40,486 nucleotides of DNA from Rhodobacter sp. (GTDB lineage Bacteria > Pseudomonadota > Alphaproteobacteria > Rhodobacterales > Rhodobacteraceae), in assembly GCA_020250125.1 (NCBI GenBank), contig JADCEL010000043.1, positions 1-40,486 on the forward strand, in the 5' to 3' direction. The translations under genes were made by a program, and so were the position numbers. Positions 1 through 7,604 of this stretch are shown piece by piece; positions within the stretch are counted from its first letter, which is position 1, and every line of letters starts with the position of its first letter. The notes below the pieces were generated by a model. That model was given only the letters and a program-made list of their open reading frames with translations. It was not told where the DNA came from and ran no database searches.

Positions 1-2
1 TC

Positions 3-65
3 GACCCGATCTGCCCGCTGCGAGCCCGCACCCTCTGGGTGATCCATGAAACCCGTCCCCCGTAG
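3..65 (+). CDS. possible C-terminal tail of a gene cut by the window edge
   Basis: One plus-strand frame is open from the left edge to a TAG at 63-65 and reads as a protein-like tail ending in TLWVIHETRPP. The other two plus frames stop earlier or read less like protein. About 20 codons are visible, with no start, domain or recognisable motif, so no function can be given. It may also be chance open frame in a gene-poor region. Confidence 0.25.
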   Translation, partial: DPICPLRARTLWVIHETRPP

Positions 66-284
66 CCGTCAACACCATGATTTATATAGAAAATACAATG
101 GTCAGGACAGCGAAATCAGCGGGTTACTTGGGGAATGCAGGATGACATCGTCTGTGAAATCATCTCAAGGACTTCCGGCGGAGTTCCCGCCGGAAGTTTG
201 GAAAGAATCTGCCCTATCTCCGGTTCCGGGGCATGGGCTGGAACGACCGGCGCGACTGGTCGCTGCGTTGACGCGGAAGTTCTC

Positions 285-509
285 CTACTCCTTGGGGCCA
301 ACAGCCTTCTCCGCAGCCGCTTGATAGTAAGACCTTATGCGCGCGCGATCTTGCATAATCCCCGCCCGACCGCTTGGGACCATCCTCAACTTGACGTTTT
401 CCGGCAGTGAATACATTTCCAAGACGTAGGCCAGAAACCTTCCTGCCTTGGGGATTGTTTCGACTGCATTGCTATCTGGTAGAACTTTGATCTTCCGAAG
501 ATGCTTCAT
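285..509 (-). CDS. small hypothetical protein, 74 aa
   Basis: The open frame starts with ATG at 509, preceded by a good ribosome-binding sequence (AGGTGGGAG, ending about two bases before the ATG), and ends with TAG at 285-287. The product is rich in Lys and Arg and has no signal peptide or membrane segment. Its middle (FLAYVLEMYSLPENVKLRM) looks like ordinary folded protein. I do not recognise the family. It follows directly on, and overlaps, the decayed gene at 472-720 on the same strand, so the two probably formed one transcription unit. The surrounding DNA has a lower GC content than the rest of the window, as expected of accessory or decaying DNA. It could itself be a remnant, because no neighbouring gene supports a role. 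Confidence 0.4.
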   Translation of the reverse strand: MKHLRKIKVLPDSNAVETIPKAGRFLAYVLEMYSLPENVKLRMVPSGRAGIMQDRARIRSYYQAAAEKAVGPKE

Positions 510-720
510 CACTCCCACCTTGCGTTGGCTGCTGCCCGCCCGATCTCCGCTCGGGCGTTGTGCTCTCCTCACGTGCCTTCGGTCCAGCCAAACCGCTCGG
601 ACGCTTGGCTGGTTGCTTCAGTTTCGGATATTCGATCTCTCCTGTCACGATTCGCCATATGTCAACCGAAAAGCCTTCAGAATCCGCAGGGCGCTTCTGC
701 CCGTCCGGTCACTGTGGCAT
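472..720 (-). pseudogene. decayed small KRPAD...ATGE / TPERRSE-type protein gene
   Basis: Read from the ATG at 720, the frame gives MPQ, then an in-frame TGA (711-709), then PDGQKRPAD, RIVTGEIE and TPERRSG before a TAG at 474-472. The spacing and residues resemble, from memory, a family of small alphaproteobacterial proteins with an N-terminal KRPAD...RIATGE block and a C-terminal GGxARAxxxTPERRxEIAxxAAxxRW block. Here the first block is disrupted by the stop. The Gly-Gly-Lys-Ala-Arg part is degraded to GPKARE, and the final helix is lost. This fits a pseudogene, not an active gene. The family match is recalled, not searched. A less likely reading is a divergent gene using a GTG start after the stop codon. 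Confidence 0.5.
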
Positions 721-1357
721 TTTGACTCTCCCATCTGTCAAGCGCCGTGTGCCCAGCTTGTTCGCAACATCGCACAGCGATGAGTGATTTGGCTACAGTC
801 TTAACATAAGATGTGAATGCGGCAGAAGCAGGACGCAGTCGTTCACATCTTGCTGCACGCAAAGTTAACACGAAGTGCATGGTCCGGGTTCCCATACATC
901 GTCAACCCCGCCAGATTTCAAGCTGAGACACTATCGATCGCGTGCATGGCTTTTGACGCCGGGCCAGATGCCCGAAGCCACCTGGGCAGAACGGAAGACA
1001 GGCGCTGTTGATCGTGTTTTCATCCGGGTCCCGCGAAAGGTGCATCCAAACGTCAGACTGTTTGAATGGCCGGCGCAAAGTGGCACCGCGACACCGCCTT
1101 CGCAGAGAGAAATCCGGTATTCCGGGAAAAGACGGGAAGAAATGAAAGGAAGATCAGGACATCTGGCCCTGGCGGCCGGCTTGCCGCCCTGGCAGCCCTG
1201 CCCGCGCCAGCCACCGGCGATACCATCATCTTACCGGCGGCAAGCCTTGGCACTTTACCGTCAGTCTCAGACGGCGCAAGTGGTAAAGAATTGGTAAAGA
1301 TCAACGTGGTAGCGCAGCAATTTCAAGGGCTTCGCGGGGCGTCGCACCGTGGGACGC
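721..1357. other. gene-poor stretch without a supported gene
   Basis: Several frames of 60-140 codons are open here on both strands, but none has a convincing start with ribosome-binding site, and none reads as a recognisable domain. Seen directly are a 10-bp perfect inverted repeat (808-817 with 842-851) and a small cluster of GGTAAAG/CTTTACC words at 1253-1300. No tRNA fold or insertion-sequence end was recognised. The stretch separates the remnants on the left from the 3' end of the peptidase gene. Confidence 0.5.
808..851. repeat. 10-bp perfect inverted repeat
   Basis: AAGATGTGAA at 808-817 is repeated in inverted orientation as TTCACATCTT at 842-851, with a 24-base loop. One G-T pair extends the stem on each side. 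No T-tract follows, so it is not a standard terminator. It may be an operator, a structured RNA element or the remnant of a mobile-element end. Confidence 0.5.
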
Positions 1358-2323
1358 TTAGCGCAGCCCGTCCATCACCCGCACCAGTTCGGCTGAAATC
1401 CCCGGCTCTGACAGGGCATGGCCCGCCAGCGGAATGATCCGCAGGTCGGCCTTTGCCCATCCTTGTGCCAGTTCCCAGGCGGCGCGCGGCGGGCAGATCA
1501 TGTCAAGCCGCCCCTGAATGATGGTTGCGGGGATATGTTCGATCCGGTGACGTTCGGACAGGATCCAGCCGTCACGCTCCAGAAAGCCGGCGTGCCGGAA
1601 GAAATGGTTTTCCAGACGGGCAAAGGCGCGGGCATATTCCGCCGGGCTTTCGCCCGTCGCACCTTCGTTATTGATCGAAGCCAGCGCATTTTCCCAGCCC
1701 GCCCAGGCGCGCCCGAACCGGCTTTCCTCCATCAGGTTGCCCGAAAACAGGCGCCGGTGATAGGCCCCGATCAGATCGCCACGCTCTTCCTGCGGAATGG
1801 GTGCCACGAAACGCTCCCACAGGTCGGGAAAGAACGCCCCCACCCCACCGCCATAGAACCAGTCCAATTCGGCGCGGGTCATCAGGAAGACCCCGCGCAG
1901 CACCAGATGCGCCACGCGGTCCGGGTGGCTGATGGCGTAGATCAGCGCCAGCGTCGCCCCCCAGCTTCCGCCGAAACAGATCCAGCGGTCGATGCCCAGC
2001 GCCGTGCGGATCACTTCGATATCCGCCACCAGGTCCCAGGTCGTGTTGGCATGAACGCTGGCATGGGGCCGCGACCGGCCACAGCCGCGCTGGTCGAACA
2101 GGATCACCCGGAACACGCCGGGGTCGAAGTACCGCCGCATCGCCGGGCTGCATCCGCCCCCCGGCCCGCCATGCAGGACCACAACCGGAATGCCATGCGG
2201 GTTGCCGCATTGTTCCGCATAAATGCGATGTCCGTCGGCCATATCGATCACACGCTGATCGAAGGGGTCGATCGGCGGATAAAGAAACTCGACTGCGCGC
2301 TTTTGGCCTGATCTTTGATCCAT
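1358..2323 (-). CDS. pip: proline iminopeptidase (alpha/beta hydrolase, S33)
   Basis: This 321-residue cytoplasmic serine peptidase removes N-terminal proline from peptides. It shows the family features in order: the oxyanion-hole motif HGGPGGG (51-57), DQRGCGRS (77-84), the nucleophile elbow GGSWG with Ser120, Asp274 in GRLDMICPP and His302 in LAGHALSEP. The length is normal for the family. The frame is open further upstream, but the ATG at 2323 is chosen because AGGGTGG lies just before it, the N-terminus then starts like other family members, and an earlier start would run far into ubiG. It is divergent from ubiG; the two starts are 61 bp apart and share a short promoter region. No operon partner lies downstream. 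Confidence 0.93.
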   Translation of the reverse strand: MDQRSGQKRAVEFLYPPIDPFDQRVIDMADGHRIYAEQCGNPHGIPVVVLHGGPGGGCSPAMRRYFDPGVFRVILFDQRGCGRSRPHASVHANTTWDLVADIEVIRTALGIDRWICFGGSWGATLALIYAISHPDRVAHLVLRGVFLMTRAELDWFYGGGVGAFFPDLWERFVAPIPQEERGDLIGAYHRRLFSGNLMEESRFGRAWAGWENALASINNEGATGESPAEYARAFARLENHFFRHAGFLERDGWILSERHRIEHIPATIIQGRLDMICPPRAAWELAQGWAKADLRIIPLAGHALSEPGISAELVRVMDGLR

Positions 2324-2333
2324 GACCACCCTA

Positions 2334-2339
2334 TATAAT
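2334..2339 (+). promoter_or_regulatory. putative -10 box in the pip/ubiG divergent region
   Basis: TATAAT occurs at 2334-2339, about 45 bases before the ubiG ATG. No good -35 element is seen at the standard distance (2311-2316 is ATCTTT), so the assignment to ubiG rests on the -10 match alone. The same AT-rich patch lies only 10 bases before the pip start, too close to serve pip as a -10 box. Confidence 0.3.
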
Positions 2340-2384
2340 GCGGCAACCCTGCCCTGCCACGGGCCAAACCGCAAGGAATTCACC

Positions 2385-3128
2385 ATGACGACCACAATCG
2401 ATCCGGCCGAAGTCGCCAAGTTCGAAGCGATGGCGGCCGAATGGTGGAATCCGGCGGGCAAGTTCAAGCCGCTGCACATGCTGAATCCGTGTCGGCTGGA
2501 TTACATCACCAGCCAGATTTCGGCAGAGTTTGACCGCGACCTGGCCCATCCCGCCCCTTTTGCAGGGCTGCGCCTGCTGGACATCGGCTGCGGCGGCGGG
2601 CTGCTGAGCGAACCGATGGCGCGGCTGGGGGCAACGGTGGTGGGCGCGGATGCCGCGCCGCGCAACATTCCGGTCGCGCGGCTGCACGCCGAACAGGCGG
2701 GGCTGGATATCGACTATCGCCTTTCCACCGCCGAAGACCTGGCGGCGGCGGGCGAGCAGTTCGATGTGGTGCTGAACATGGAAGTTGTCGAACATGTCCC
2801 GGATCCTTTGGCCTATCTGACGGCCTGTCAGCGGTTGCTGCGGCCCGGCGGGCTGATGATCTGCTCAACCCTGAACCGGAACCCGAAAAGCTACGTGATG
2901 GCGATCATCGGTGCCGAACATGTCATGCGCTGGTTGCCCAAGGGCACGCATGACTGGTCGAGGTTCATCACCCCGGACGAGCTTTACGACCTGATCCGGC
3001 GGGCCGGACTGGACCCGGTGGACCGCAAGGGCATGGTCTTCAACCCGCTGGGCTGGAGATGGAGCCTGTCTGCCCGCGACCTGTCGTGCAATTACGTGAC
3101 GGCCAGCATCAAGCGGCCGGCGGCCTGA
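2385..3128 (+). CDS. ubiG: ubiquinone biosynthesis O-methyltransferase UbiG
   Basis: The 247-residue product is a class I SAM-dependent methyltransferase that carries out the two O-methylations of ubiquinone biosynthesis (2-polyprenyl-6-hydroxyphenol methylase and 3-demethylubiquinol methylase). Visible features are an N-terminal WWNP (20-23) followed by [10 protein letters not shown], typical of UbiG, the SAM motif LLDIGCGGG (64-72), the acidic residue after strand 2 (VVGAD), and [11 protein letters not shown] further on. The C-terminus keeps the NY pair of the family's usual ending (SCNYVTAS). The ATG at 2385 is preceded by AAGGA at 2373-2377 with 7-base spacing; an in-frame ATG at 2322 lacks such a site. 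It is a single gene that converges on the membrane protein at 3156. Confidence 0.95.
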   Translation: MTTTIDPAEVAKFEAMAAEWWNPAGKFKPLHMLNPCRLDYITSQISAEFDRDLAHPAPFAGLRLLDIGCGGGLLSEPMARLGATVVGADAAPRNIPVARLHAEQAGLDIDYRLSTAEDLAAAGEQFDVVLNMEVVEHVPDPLAYLTACQRLLRPGGLMICSTLNRNPKSYVMAIIGAEHVMRWLPKGTHDWSRFITPDELYDLIRRAGLDPVDRKGMVFNPLGWRWSLSARDLSCNYVTASIKRPAA

Positions 3129-3134
3129 TGCCCC

Positions 3135-3157
3135 GGTCGCGGCGGCACGCCGCGATC
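3135..3157. terminator. strong GC hairpin between convergent genes
   Basis: CGCGGCG (3138-3144) and CGCCGCG (3148-3154) form a perfect 7-bp stem with a 3-base loop, extended by a T-A, a G-T and a G-C pair to 3135/3157. It lies between the ends of ubiG and the convergent membrane gene and overlaps the latter's stop codon. There is no T-tract on either side, so it may be a weak bidirectional terminator or a 3'-end protecting structure. Confidence 0.4.
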
Positions 3158-3743
3158 AGGGCTTTGGCCTGCCCTCAATCTCCTGCGCCACGTCTTCCCT
3201 GACGGTTCCGGCCGCGCGCGACAGCGTCTTGGCATGGACCCGGTGCGCATGCCTTTTGCTGGATTCGGTCATGACATAGACCAGCACCGAACCGGTCCAG
3301 CTGAAGGTGAACAGCCCCGAAATAGCAATCATCGGTCCGACAAGATGCCAGTCCGGGGGCAGGGAAACCTGGCCCTTCCCCAAGGTTGTGTAAGCTTCCA
3401 GAACATAAAGATACGTCTCACGGAATGTCGGAATAAGCCCCATCCACCAGATCGGGAAAACCCAGATCAGTGTTTCCAGCAGATGCACCAGGGCCAGACT
3501 TGCAATGGTACCGCTGACAAGCAGGCTGATGCGCCAGCCGGCGGCGGTTCTGGGCAGAGTTTCCAGTCTGGTGGCGAAGCGCTGCGAAACAGAGCCGACG
3601 CACCATCCATGCACGGAAATCATGATGACCGCGATAATCAGGCAAAAGCCAAGCTCGGCCAGGGTATTGGGCTGCGTGATCCCGGAATCAACGGCATGCA
3701 GCAAAGGCTCGACGGCCTTTGCAGCACTGTCTTCAGTTGCCAT
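3156..3743 (-). CDS. ion-channel-like membrane protein with altered selectivity filter
   Basis: The 195-residue protein has membrane segments at about 29-48, 72-94 and 133-157, and a shorter hydrophobic stretch near 95-105. Between the last two lies YVLEAYTTLGKGQVSLPPDW, which lines up with the pore helix and filter of two-TM potassium channels (consensus TTxGYGD). Tyr is replaced by Lys and Asp by Gln (TTLGKGQV, 119-126). The C-terminus is basic and cytoplasmic, and no RCK or cyclic-nucleotide domain is present. Alphaproteobacteria carry small proteins of the Ion_trans_2 type with similar surroundings, so family membership is likely but K+ selectivity is not. It may conduct other ions or act as a non-conducting subunit. 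It is a lone gene, and its start lies close downstream of the acyltransferase gene's end. Confidence 0.6.
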   Translation of the reverse strand: MATEDSAAKAVEPLLHAVDSGITQPNTLAELGFCLIIAVIMISVHGWCVGSVSQRFATRLETLPRTAAGWRISLLVSGTIASLALVHLLETLIWVFPIWWMGLIPTFRETYLYVLEAYTTLGKGQVSLPPDWHLVGPMIAISGLFTFSWTGSVLVYVMTESSKRHAHRVHAKTLSRAAGTVREDVAQEIEGRPKP

Positions 3744-3763
3744 TTCCCTAACCCCGACGTCCC

Positions 3764-5074
3764 CTAACCGGCTGAGGCAACATCTATAGGCGGTGCCATG
3801 GGGCGTGCCAAGGGCGGCGGCCGAAGATCAACGACATTGCCAACGCTGATCGCCGCAGACTTTCGCGGGGGCGCAACTTCCGCAAGGGGCTGTGGCGGGG
3901 CGGCCTGCGCCGCCCGATCCGGGAACAGTTGCCGCGCCGTTTCCTCCAGCCAGGCGCACCAGCGGTGATCGAGCCAGGCAAGCGGAACGGACAGCAGGAT
4001 CGACAGCCCGAAGCTGACCGCGAACATGGCCGCAAGCAGGGCCGCAGGGCCTGTGCCCTGTGCCGAAAGGTCAAGGTAAACCGCGCTGGACGCCGAGCAT
4101 ATGACCAGGGGATGCACAAGGAACAGCGGAAAGCTGATGCGGTCAAGCGCCCACCAGATCCGGCGGTCAAGCCGCCGGTAAAGCCCGGCACTGCACAGGA
4201 CCGCCACGATCACCAGGGCCGATCCCGCGCTGTGCAAAAGCGTGGCCGCATAGTCCTTCAGCCCCGGCGGGGCCTGTGACACCCATGCGTAGCTTCCCAG
4301 CGGCAGCAGGAAGCCCAGCAGATACAGGCCCGCCCCCAGGACAGGAAGGGCCAGAATCATCGGCAGACGGGGCCGGTACCGCGACAGGACAAAGGACAGT
4401 ACGGCACCCGCCAGGAAGGGAAACAGGAAGCTTGTATACAGCAGCACCGCCGCAAGCAGAATGGCCACTGCCCCGGCTGTTGCCCAGCGGTAGCCCAGCG
4501 AAAGCGACAGCAGCATCGCGGTTGGCAGAACAACAAGGCCGCCGATCAACGCGTGCTGCATGGTCCAAAGCAGCCCGTTATAGGTGTAAACGGGCATAAA
4601 GAAGGTGGCAACGCTTTCCAGCAAAGCGCCTTCCAGACTTGGCTGAAAGTCCGCCGTCCAGCCGGAAAAGCCGAAATTCTTCAGCCAGACGCTGCCGCTG
4701 ACCGCCGCCGCTTCGGAAAACTGGTACTGCCCATACCGGAACAGCAGATAGCTGCCGACCGTTGTGACAACGACAAGGCCCGCCAGACGTGGCAGACGCT
4801 TGCCAAAGCTGCGCGCCACCCGGTTGGTATCGCCTTCGGTAAACAGGGCCCAGCTCAGCACGAAGCCTGACAGCACGAAGCAGAAGGTGATTGCGGCCGG
4901 CCCGTTCATCAGCACGAACCAGGACGAACCGATGATGCTTGTCTCTGTCCGGTCAGCAGCCAGAAGGCCGGATGTTGCAGGCGAGAAGGCGAGCAACACA
5001 TGCTGCGTTACAACCACAAGCACCGCTATCCCGCGCAGTGCCTCCAGCGGAGCGAGTCTTCCTTTATTAACCAT
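3764..5074 (-). CDS. acyltransferase 3 family membrane protein (OafA/YrhL type)
   Basis: The 436-residue polytopic protein opens with PLEALRGIAVLVVVTQH, the usual first helix of acyltransferase-3 proteins with the Arg and His of the motif. FCFVLSGFVLSW follows in helix 2, and about ten hydrophobic segments are present in all. These enzymes acylate exported sugars or lipids such as O-antigen, exopolysaccharide or lipid headgroups; the substrate here is unknown. The last 60 or so residues are Pro/Ala/Arg-rich and outside the membrane domain. No clear ribosome-binding sequence precedes the ATG at 5074; the upstream bases are strikingly AT-rich. It lies 20 bp before the channel-like gene on the same strand, so the two are probably co-transcribed. 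No polysaccharide genes are nearby. Confidence 0.85.
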   Translation of the reverse strand: MVNKGRLAPLEALRGIAVLVVVTQHVLLAFSPATSGLLAADRTETSIIGSSWFVLMNGPAAITFCFVLSGFVLSWALFTEGDTNRVARSFGKRLPRLAGLVVVTTVGSYLLFRYGQYQFSEAAAVSGSVWLKNFGFSGWTADFQPSLEGALLESVATFFMPVYTYNGLLWTMQHALIGGLVVLPTAMLLSLSLGYRWATAGAVAILLAAVLLYTSFLFPFLAGAVLSFVLSRYRPRLPMILALPVLGAGLYLLGFLLPLGSYAWVSQAPPGLKDYAATLLHSAGSALVIVAVLCSAGLYRRLDRRIWWALDRISFPLFLVHPLVICSASSAVYLDLSAQGTGPAALLAAMFAVSFGLSILLSVPLAWLDHRWCAWLEETARQLFPDRAAQAAPPQPLAEVAPPRKSAAISVGNVVDLRPPPLARPMAPPIDVASAG

Positions 5075-5204
5075 TTGATAACAAATATTTTTTCATGTCA
5101 CAATTTAGCCGGGCGCATCAGACAAAAGCAACATAGCCTTTCGTAGGCCGATGCCCTGCCAACCTGGCCAGGCCTGCCCGGCATTTCCACGCTTTCGGGT
5201 GGTG

Positions 5205-6236
5205 TCAGTCAAGCTGTGCCGATCTTGCCCAAAGGTTGACATCCTTCTGCTCGGCGATCTGGTTGATCTGCGCCAGTTCGGCATCCGTGAAGTCCAGGTT
5301 GCCGATCGCGCCGCAGCAATCGACAACCTGTTCAGGCCTGGACGCGCCGATCAGGGCGGTGGTGATGCCGCCGTGGCGCAAGACCCAGGCAATGGCCATT
5401 TGCGCCAGGGTCTGACCGCGTGCCTGTGCCATCGCATCCAATGCGCGGACGGAATTCAGCGCGCCTTCGGTGATAACAGCAGGATCAAGCGACTTTCCCT
5501 GGCTGGCGCGGCTGCCCTGCGGGATGCCGTTCAGGTATTTGCGGGTCAGAATACCCTGCGCCAGCGGCGTGAAGGCAATGGACCCGATGCCAAGTTCAGC
5601 CAGGGTTTCCTTCAGCCCGTCCGTTTCGATCCAGCGGTTCAGGATATTGTAGCTGGGCTGGTGAATCAGGCAGGGCGTGCCCAGGTCTTTCAGAATGGCA
5701 ACAGCCTGCCGGGTCTTTTCGGAATTGTAGGATGACAGGCCGACATAAAGCGCCCGGCCCGACCGCACGATGTAATCCAGCGCCTGCATCGTCTCTTCCA
5801 GCGGCGTGTCGGGATCGAAGCGGTGCGAATAGAAGATATCGACATAGTCCAGCGCCATGCGCTTCAGCGACTGGTCGCAGGACGCGATCAGGTGTTTGCG
5901 GCTGCCCCATTCACCGTAGGGGCCGCCCCACATCAGGTAGCCCGCCTTGGACGAGATAATCATCTCGTCCCGCAGCCCGTGAAAATCGGTCTTCAGAATC
6001 TCGCCGAAAGCCTCTTCGGCGCTGCCGGGGGGCGGGCCGTAATTGTTGGCCAGATCGAAATGGGTGATGCCCTGATCAAAGGCGGTGCGGCAGATGGCCT
6101 GCTTTGTCTCATGCGGGGTGTCGTGGCCGAAGTTGTGCCACAGGCCCAGTGAGACGGCCGGCAGCTTCAGGCCGGACGCGCCGCAGCGGCGGTAGATCAT
6201 GCGGTCGCAGCGGTCTTCGGCGGGGACGTAACCCAT
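5205..6236 (-). CDS. aldo/keto reductase, YghZ/MgrA-like
   Basis: The 343-residue NADPH-dependent reductase resembles E. coli YghZ (L-glyceraldehyde-3-phosphate reductase) in its start (MGYVPAEDRCDRMIYRRCG), in GLWHNFG and in overall length. The catalytic tetrad is visible: Asp61 and Tyr66 in DLANNYG, Lys97 in SSKAGY and His138 in YSHRFD. The NADPH-site stretch GASRPEQV is near the C-terminus. The ATG at 6236 is preceded by AAAGGA. It is the last gene of the xylose operon, 60 bp after xylA with a GC hairpin between them. In this context it may reduce aldehydes arising from pentose metabolism (glyceraldehyde, methylglyoxal) or a free sugar; the substrate is inferred only. Confidence 0.88.
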   Translation of the reverse strand: MGYVPAEDRCDRMIYRRCGASGLKLPAVSLGLWHNFGHDTPHETKQAICRTAFDQGITHFDLANNYGPPPGSAEEAFGEILKTDFHGLRDEMIISSKAGYLMWGGPYGEWGSRKHLIASCDQSLKRMALDYVDIFYSHRFDPDTPLEETMQALDYIVRSGRALYVGLSSYNSEKTRQAVAILKDLGTPCLIHQPSYNILNRWIETDGLKETLAELGIGSIAFTPLAQGILTRKYLNGIPQGSRASQGKSLDPAVITEGALNSVRALDAMAQARGQTLAQMAIAWVLRHGGITTALIGASRPEQVVDCCGAIGNLDFTDAELAQINQIAEQKDVNLWARSAQLD

Positions 6237-6259
6237 GAAGCGGTCCTTTCGACAGGGGC

Positions 6260-6276
6260 GGGGCACGGCGTGCCCC
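6260..6276 (-). promoter_or_regulatory. GC-rich hairpin between xylA and the aldo/keto reductase gene
   Basis: GGGGCACGGCGTGCCCC is a perfect 8-bp dyad around one central base. It lies in the 60-bp gap of the operon, upstream of the reductase's ribosome-binding site. There is no T-run, so it is unlikely to be a full terminator. It may stabilise the upstream mRNA or lower expression of the last gene. Confidence 0.45.
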
Positions 6277-6296
6277 TTGTGGGTCTGCGGGCGCGA

Positions 6297-7604
6297 TCAG
6301 ACGTGGCGGTTCCACAGATTTTCAAGGCGTTCCTGCCGGCCGGACACAGGCTGCGGGTTGATCCCCCTGGCCAGAACCTCTGCCGTGATCGATTCAAGCG
6401 TGCCGCTTGCCAGCATCTGCCGTGCCTGGGGCGTGGCCCATCCGGCGTAGCGGGCCTTGCGCGCCGCTTCCAGCTCGCCCGATTGCAGCAGGGCGGCGGC
6501 GGCCTTCAGGCCGCGTGCGCAGGTATCCATCGCGCCAACATGGGCCAGAACCAGATCGGCGGGGTCCAGCGACTGGCGGCGCACCTTGGCGTCAAAATTG
6601 GTGCCGCCGGTGGTAAAGCCGCCTGCACGCAGCACCTCGTAATAGGCCAGCGCAGTTTCGGGGACGTTGTTGGGAAACTGGTCAGTGTCCCAGCCCGACT
6701 GATAGTCGTTCCGGTTCATGTCGATCGATCCGAACACGCCAAGGGCGGCGGCCGTGGCGATTTCGTGTTCAAAGCTGTGCCCGGCAAGGATGGCATGGCC
6801 CTGTTCCAGGTTCAGCTTCACCTCTTTTTCCAGGCCGTATTTCTGCAGGAAGCCGAAACAGGTCGCCGCATCATAATCGTACTGGTGCTTTGACGGTTCC
6901 TGCGGTTTCGGTTCCACCAGGATGGTGCCCTTGAAGCCGATCCTGTGCTTGTAGTCGACCACCATGTTCAGGAAGCGGCCCATATGGTCCAGCTCCTGCG
7001 CCAGGTCGGTGTTCAGCAGCGTCTCGTACCCCTCGCGCCCGCCCCACAGCACATAGTTCTGCCCACCCATCTTGTGCGTCGCATCCAGACAGCTTTTCAC
7101 CGTGGCGGCGGCAAAGGCGAACACCTCGGGATCAGGGTTGGTCGAGGCCCCCGCCATCCAGCGCCGGTGGCTGAACATGTTGGCGGTGCCCCACAGCAGC
7201 CTGATGCCGGTCTGCGCCTGTTTTTCCGCCATGTAGTCGGTGATTTCGTTCAGCGTTTTCAGATTGTCGGCGAAATTGCCGGTCTCGGGGCGCACATCGG
7301 CATCGTGCCAGCAGTAAAAGGGCACGCCCAGAATCCGGAACATCTCGAAGGCGACATCGGCCTTGATCCGGGCGGTTTTCATCGAATCCTGCGGGTGCCA
7401 GGGGCGCAGGAACGTCTGGCCGCCAAAGGGATCGCCGCCTTCCCAGGCGAAGCTGTGCCACCAGGCCACGGCAAAGCGCAGATGGTCTTCCATCCGCTTG
7501 CCCAGAATGACTTCGTCCATGTTATAATGGCGAAAGCCGAATTCGACATCGGAATTCGGGCCAACGTAGGTGACAGCGGGAATGTCCTTGAAGAAATCGG
7601 TCAT
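6297..7604 (-). CDS. xylA: xylose isomerase
   Basis: The 435-residue enzyme interconverts D-xylose and D-xylulose in the cytoplasm. The family motifs are intact: the active-site His100 and Asp103 in [10 protein letters not shown], Glu231 and Lys233 in [12 protein letters not shown] (metal and substrate binding), [12 protein letters not shown], and SIDMNRND for the second metal site. The length matches the long (class II) isomerases such as that of E. coli. Its ATG overlaps the xylB stop by 4 bases (ATGA), so translation is coupled. It precedes the aldo/keto reductase gene in the operon. Expression is expected to depend on the divergent ROK regulator. Confidence 0.97.
   Translation of the reverse strand: MTDFFKDIPAVTYVGPNSDVEFGFRHYNMDEVILGKRMEDHLRFAVAWWHSFAWEGGDPFGGQTFLRPWHPQDSMKTARIKADVAFEMFRILGVPFYCWHDADVRPETGNFADNLKTLNEITDYMAEKQAQTGIRLLWGTANMFSHRRWMAGASTNPDPEVFAFAAATVKSCLDATHKMGGQNYVLWGGREGYETLLNTDLAQELDHMGRFLNMVVDYKHRIGFKGTILVEPKPQEPSKHQYDYDAATCFGFLQKYGLEKEVKLNLEQGHAILAGHSFEHEIATAAALGVFGSIDMNRNDYQSGWDTDQFPNNVPETALAYYEVLRAGGFTTGGTNFDAKVRRQSLDPADLVLAHVGAMDTCARGLKAAAALLQSGELEAARKARYAGWATPQARQMLASGTLESITAEVLARGINPQPVSGRQERLENLWNRHV

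Noticed and set aside
1066..1437. Possible small plus-strand gene in the gene-poor stretch
   Set aside because: No ribosome-binding site, no recognisable domain, and its end runs into the 3' end of the peptidase gene.
1418..2311. 297-codon plus-strand frame opposite the proline iminopeptidase gene
   Set aside because: It is an antisense shadow of a well-supported gene, with His/Pro/Arg-rich composition and no motif.
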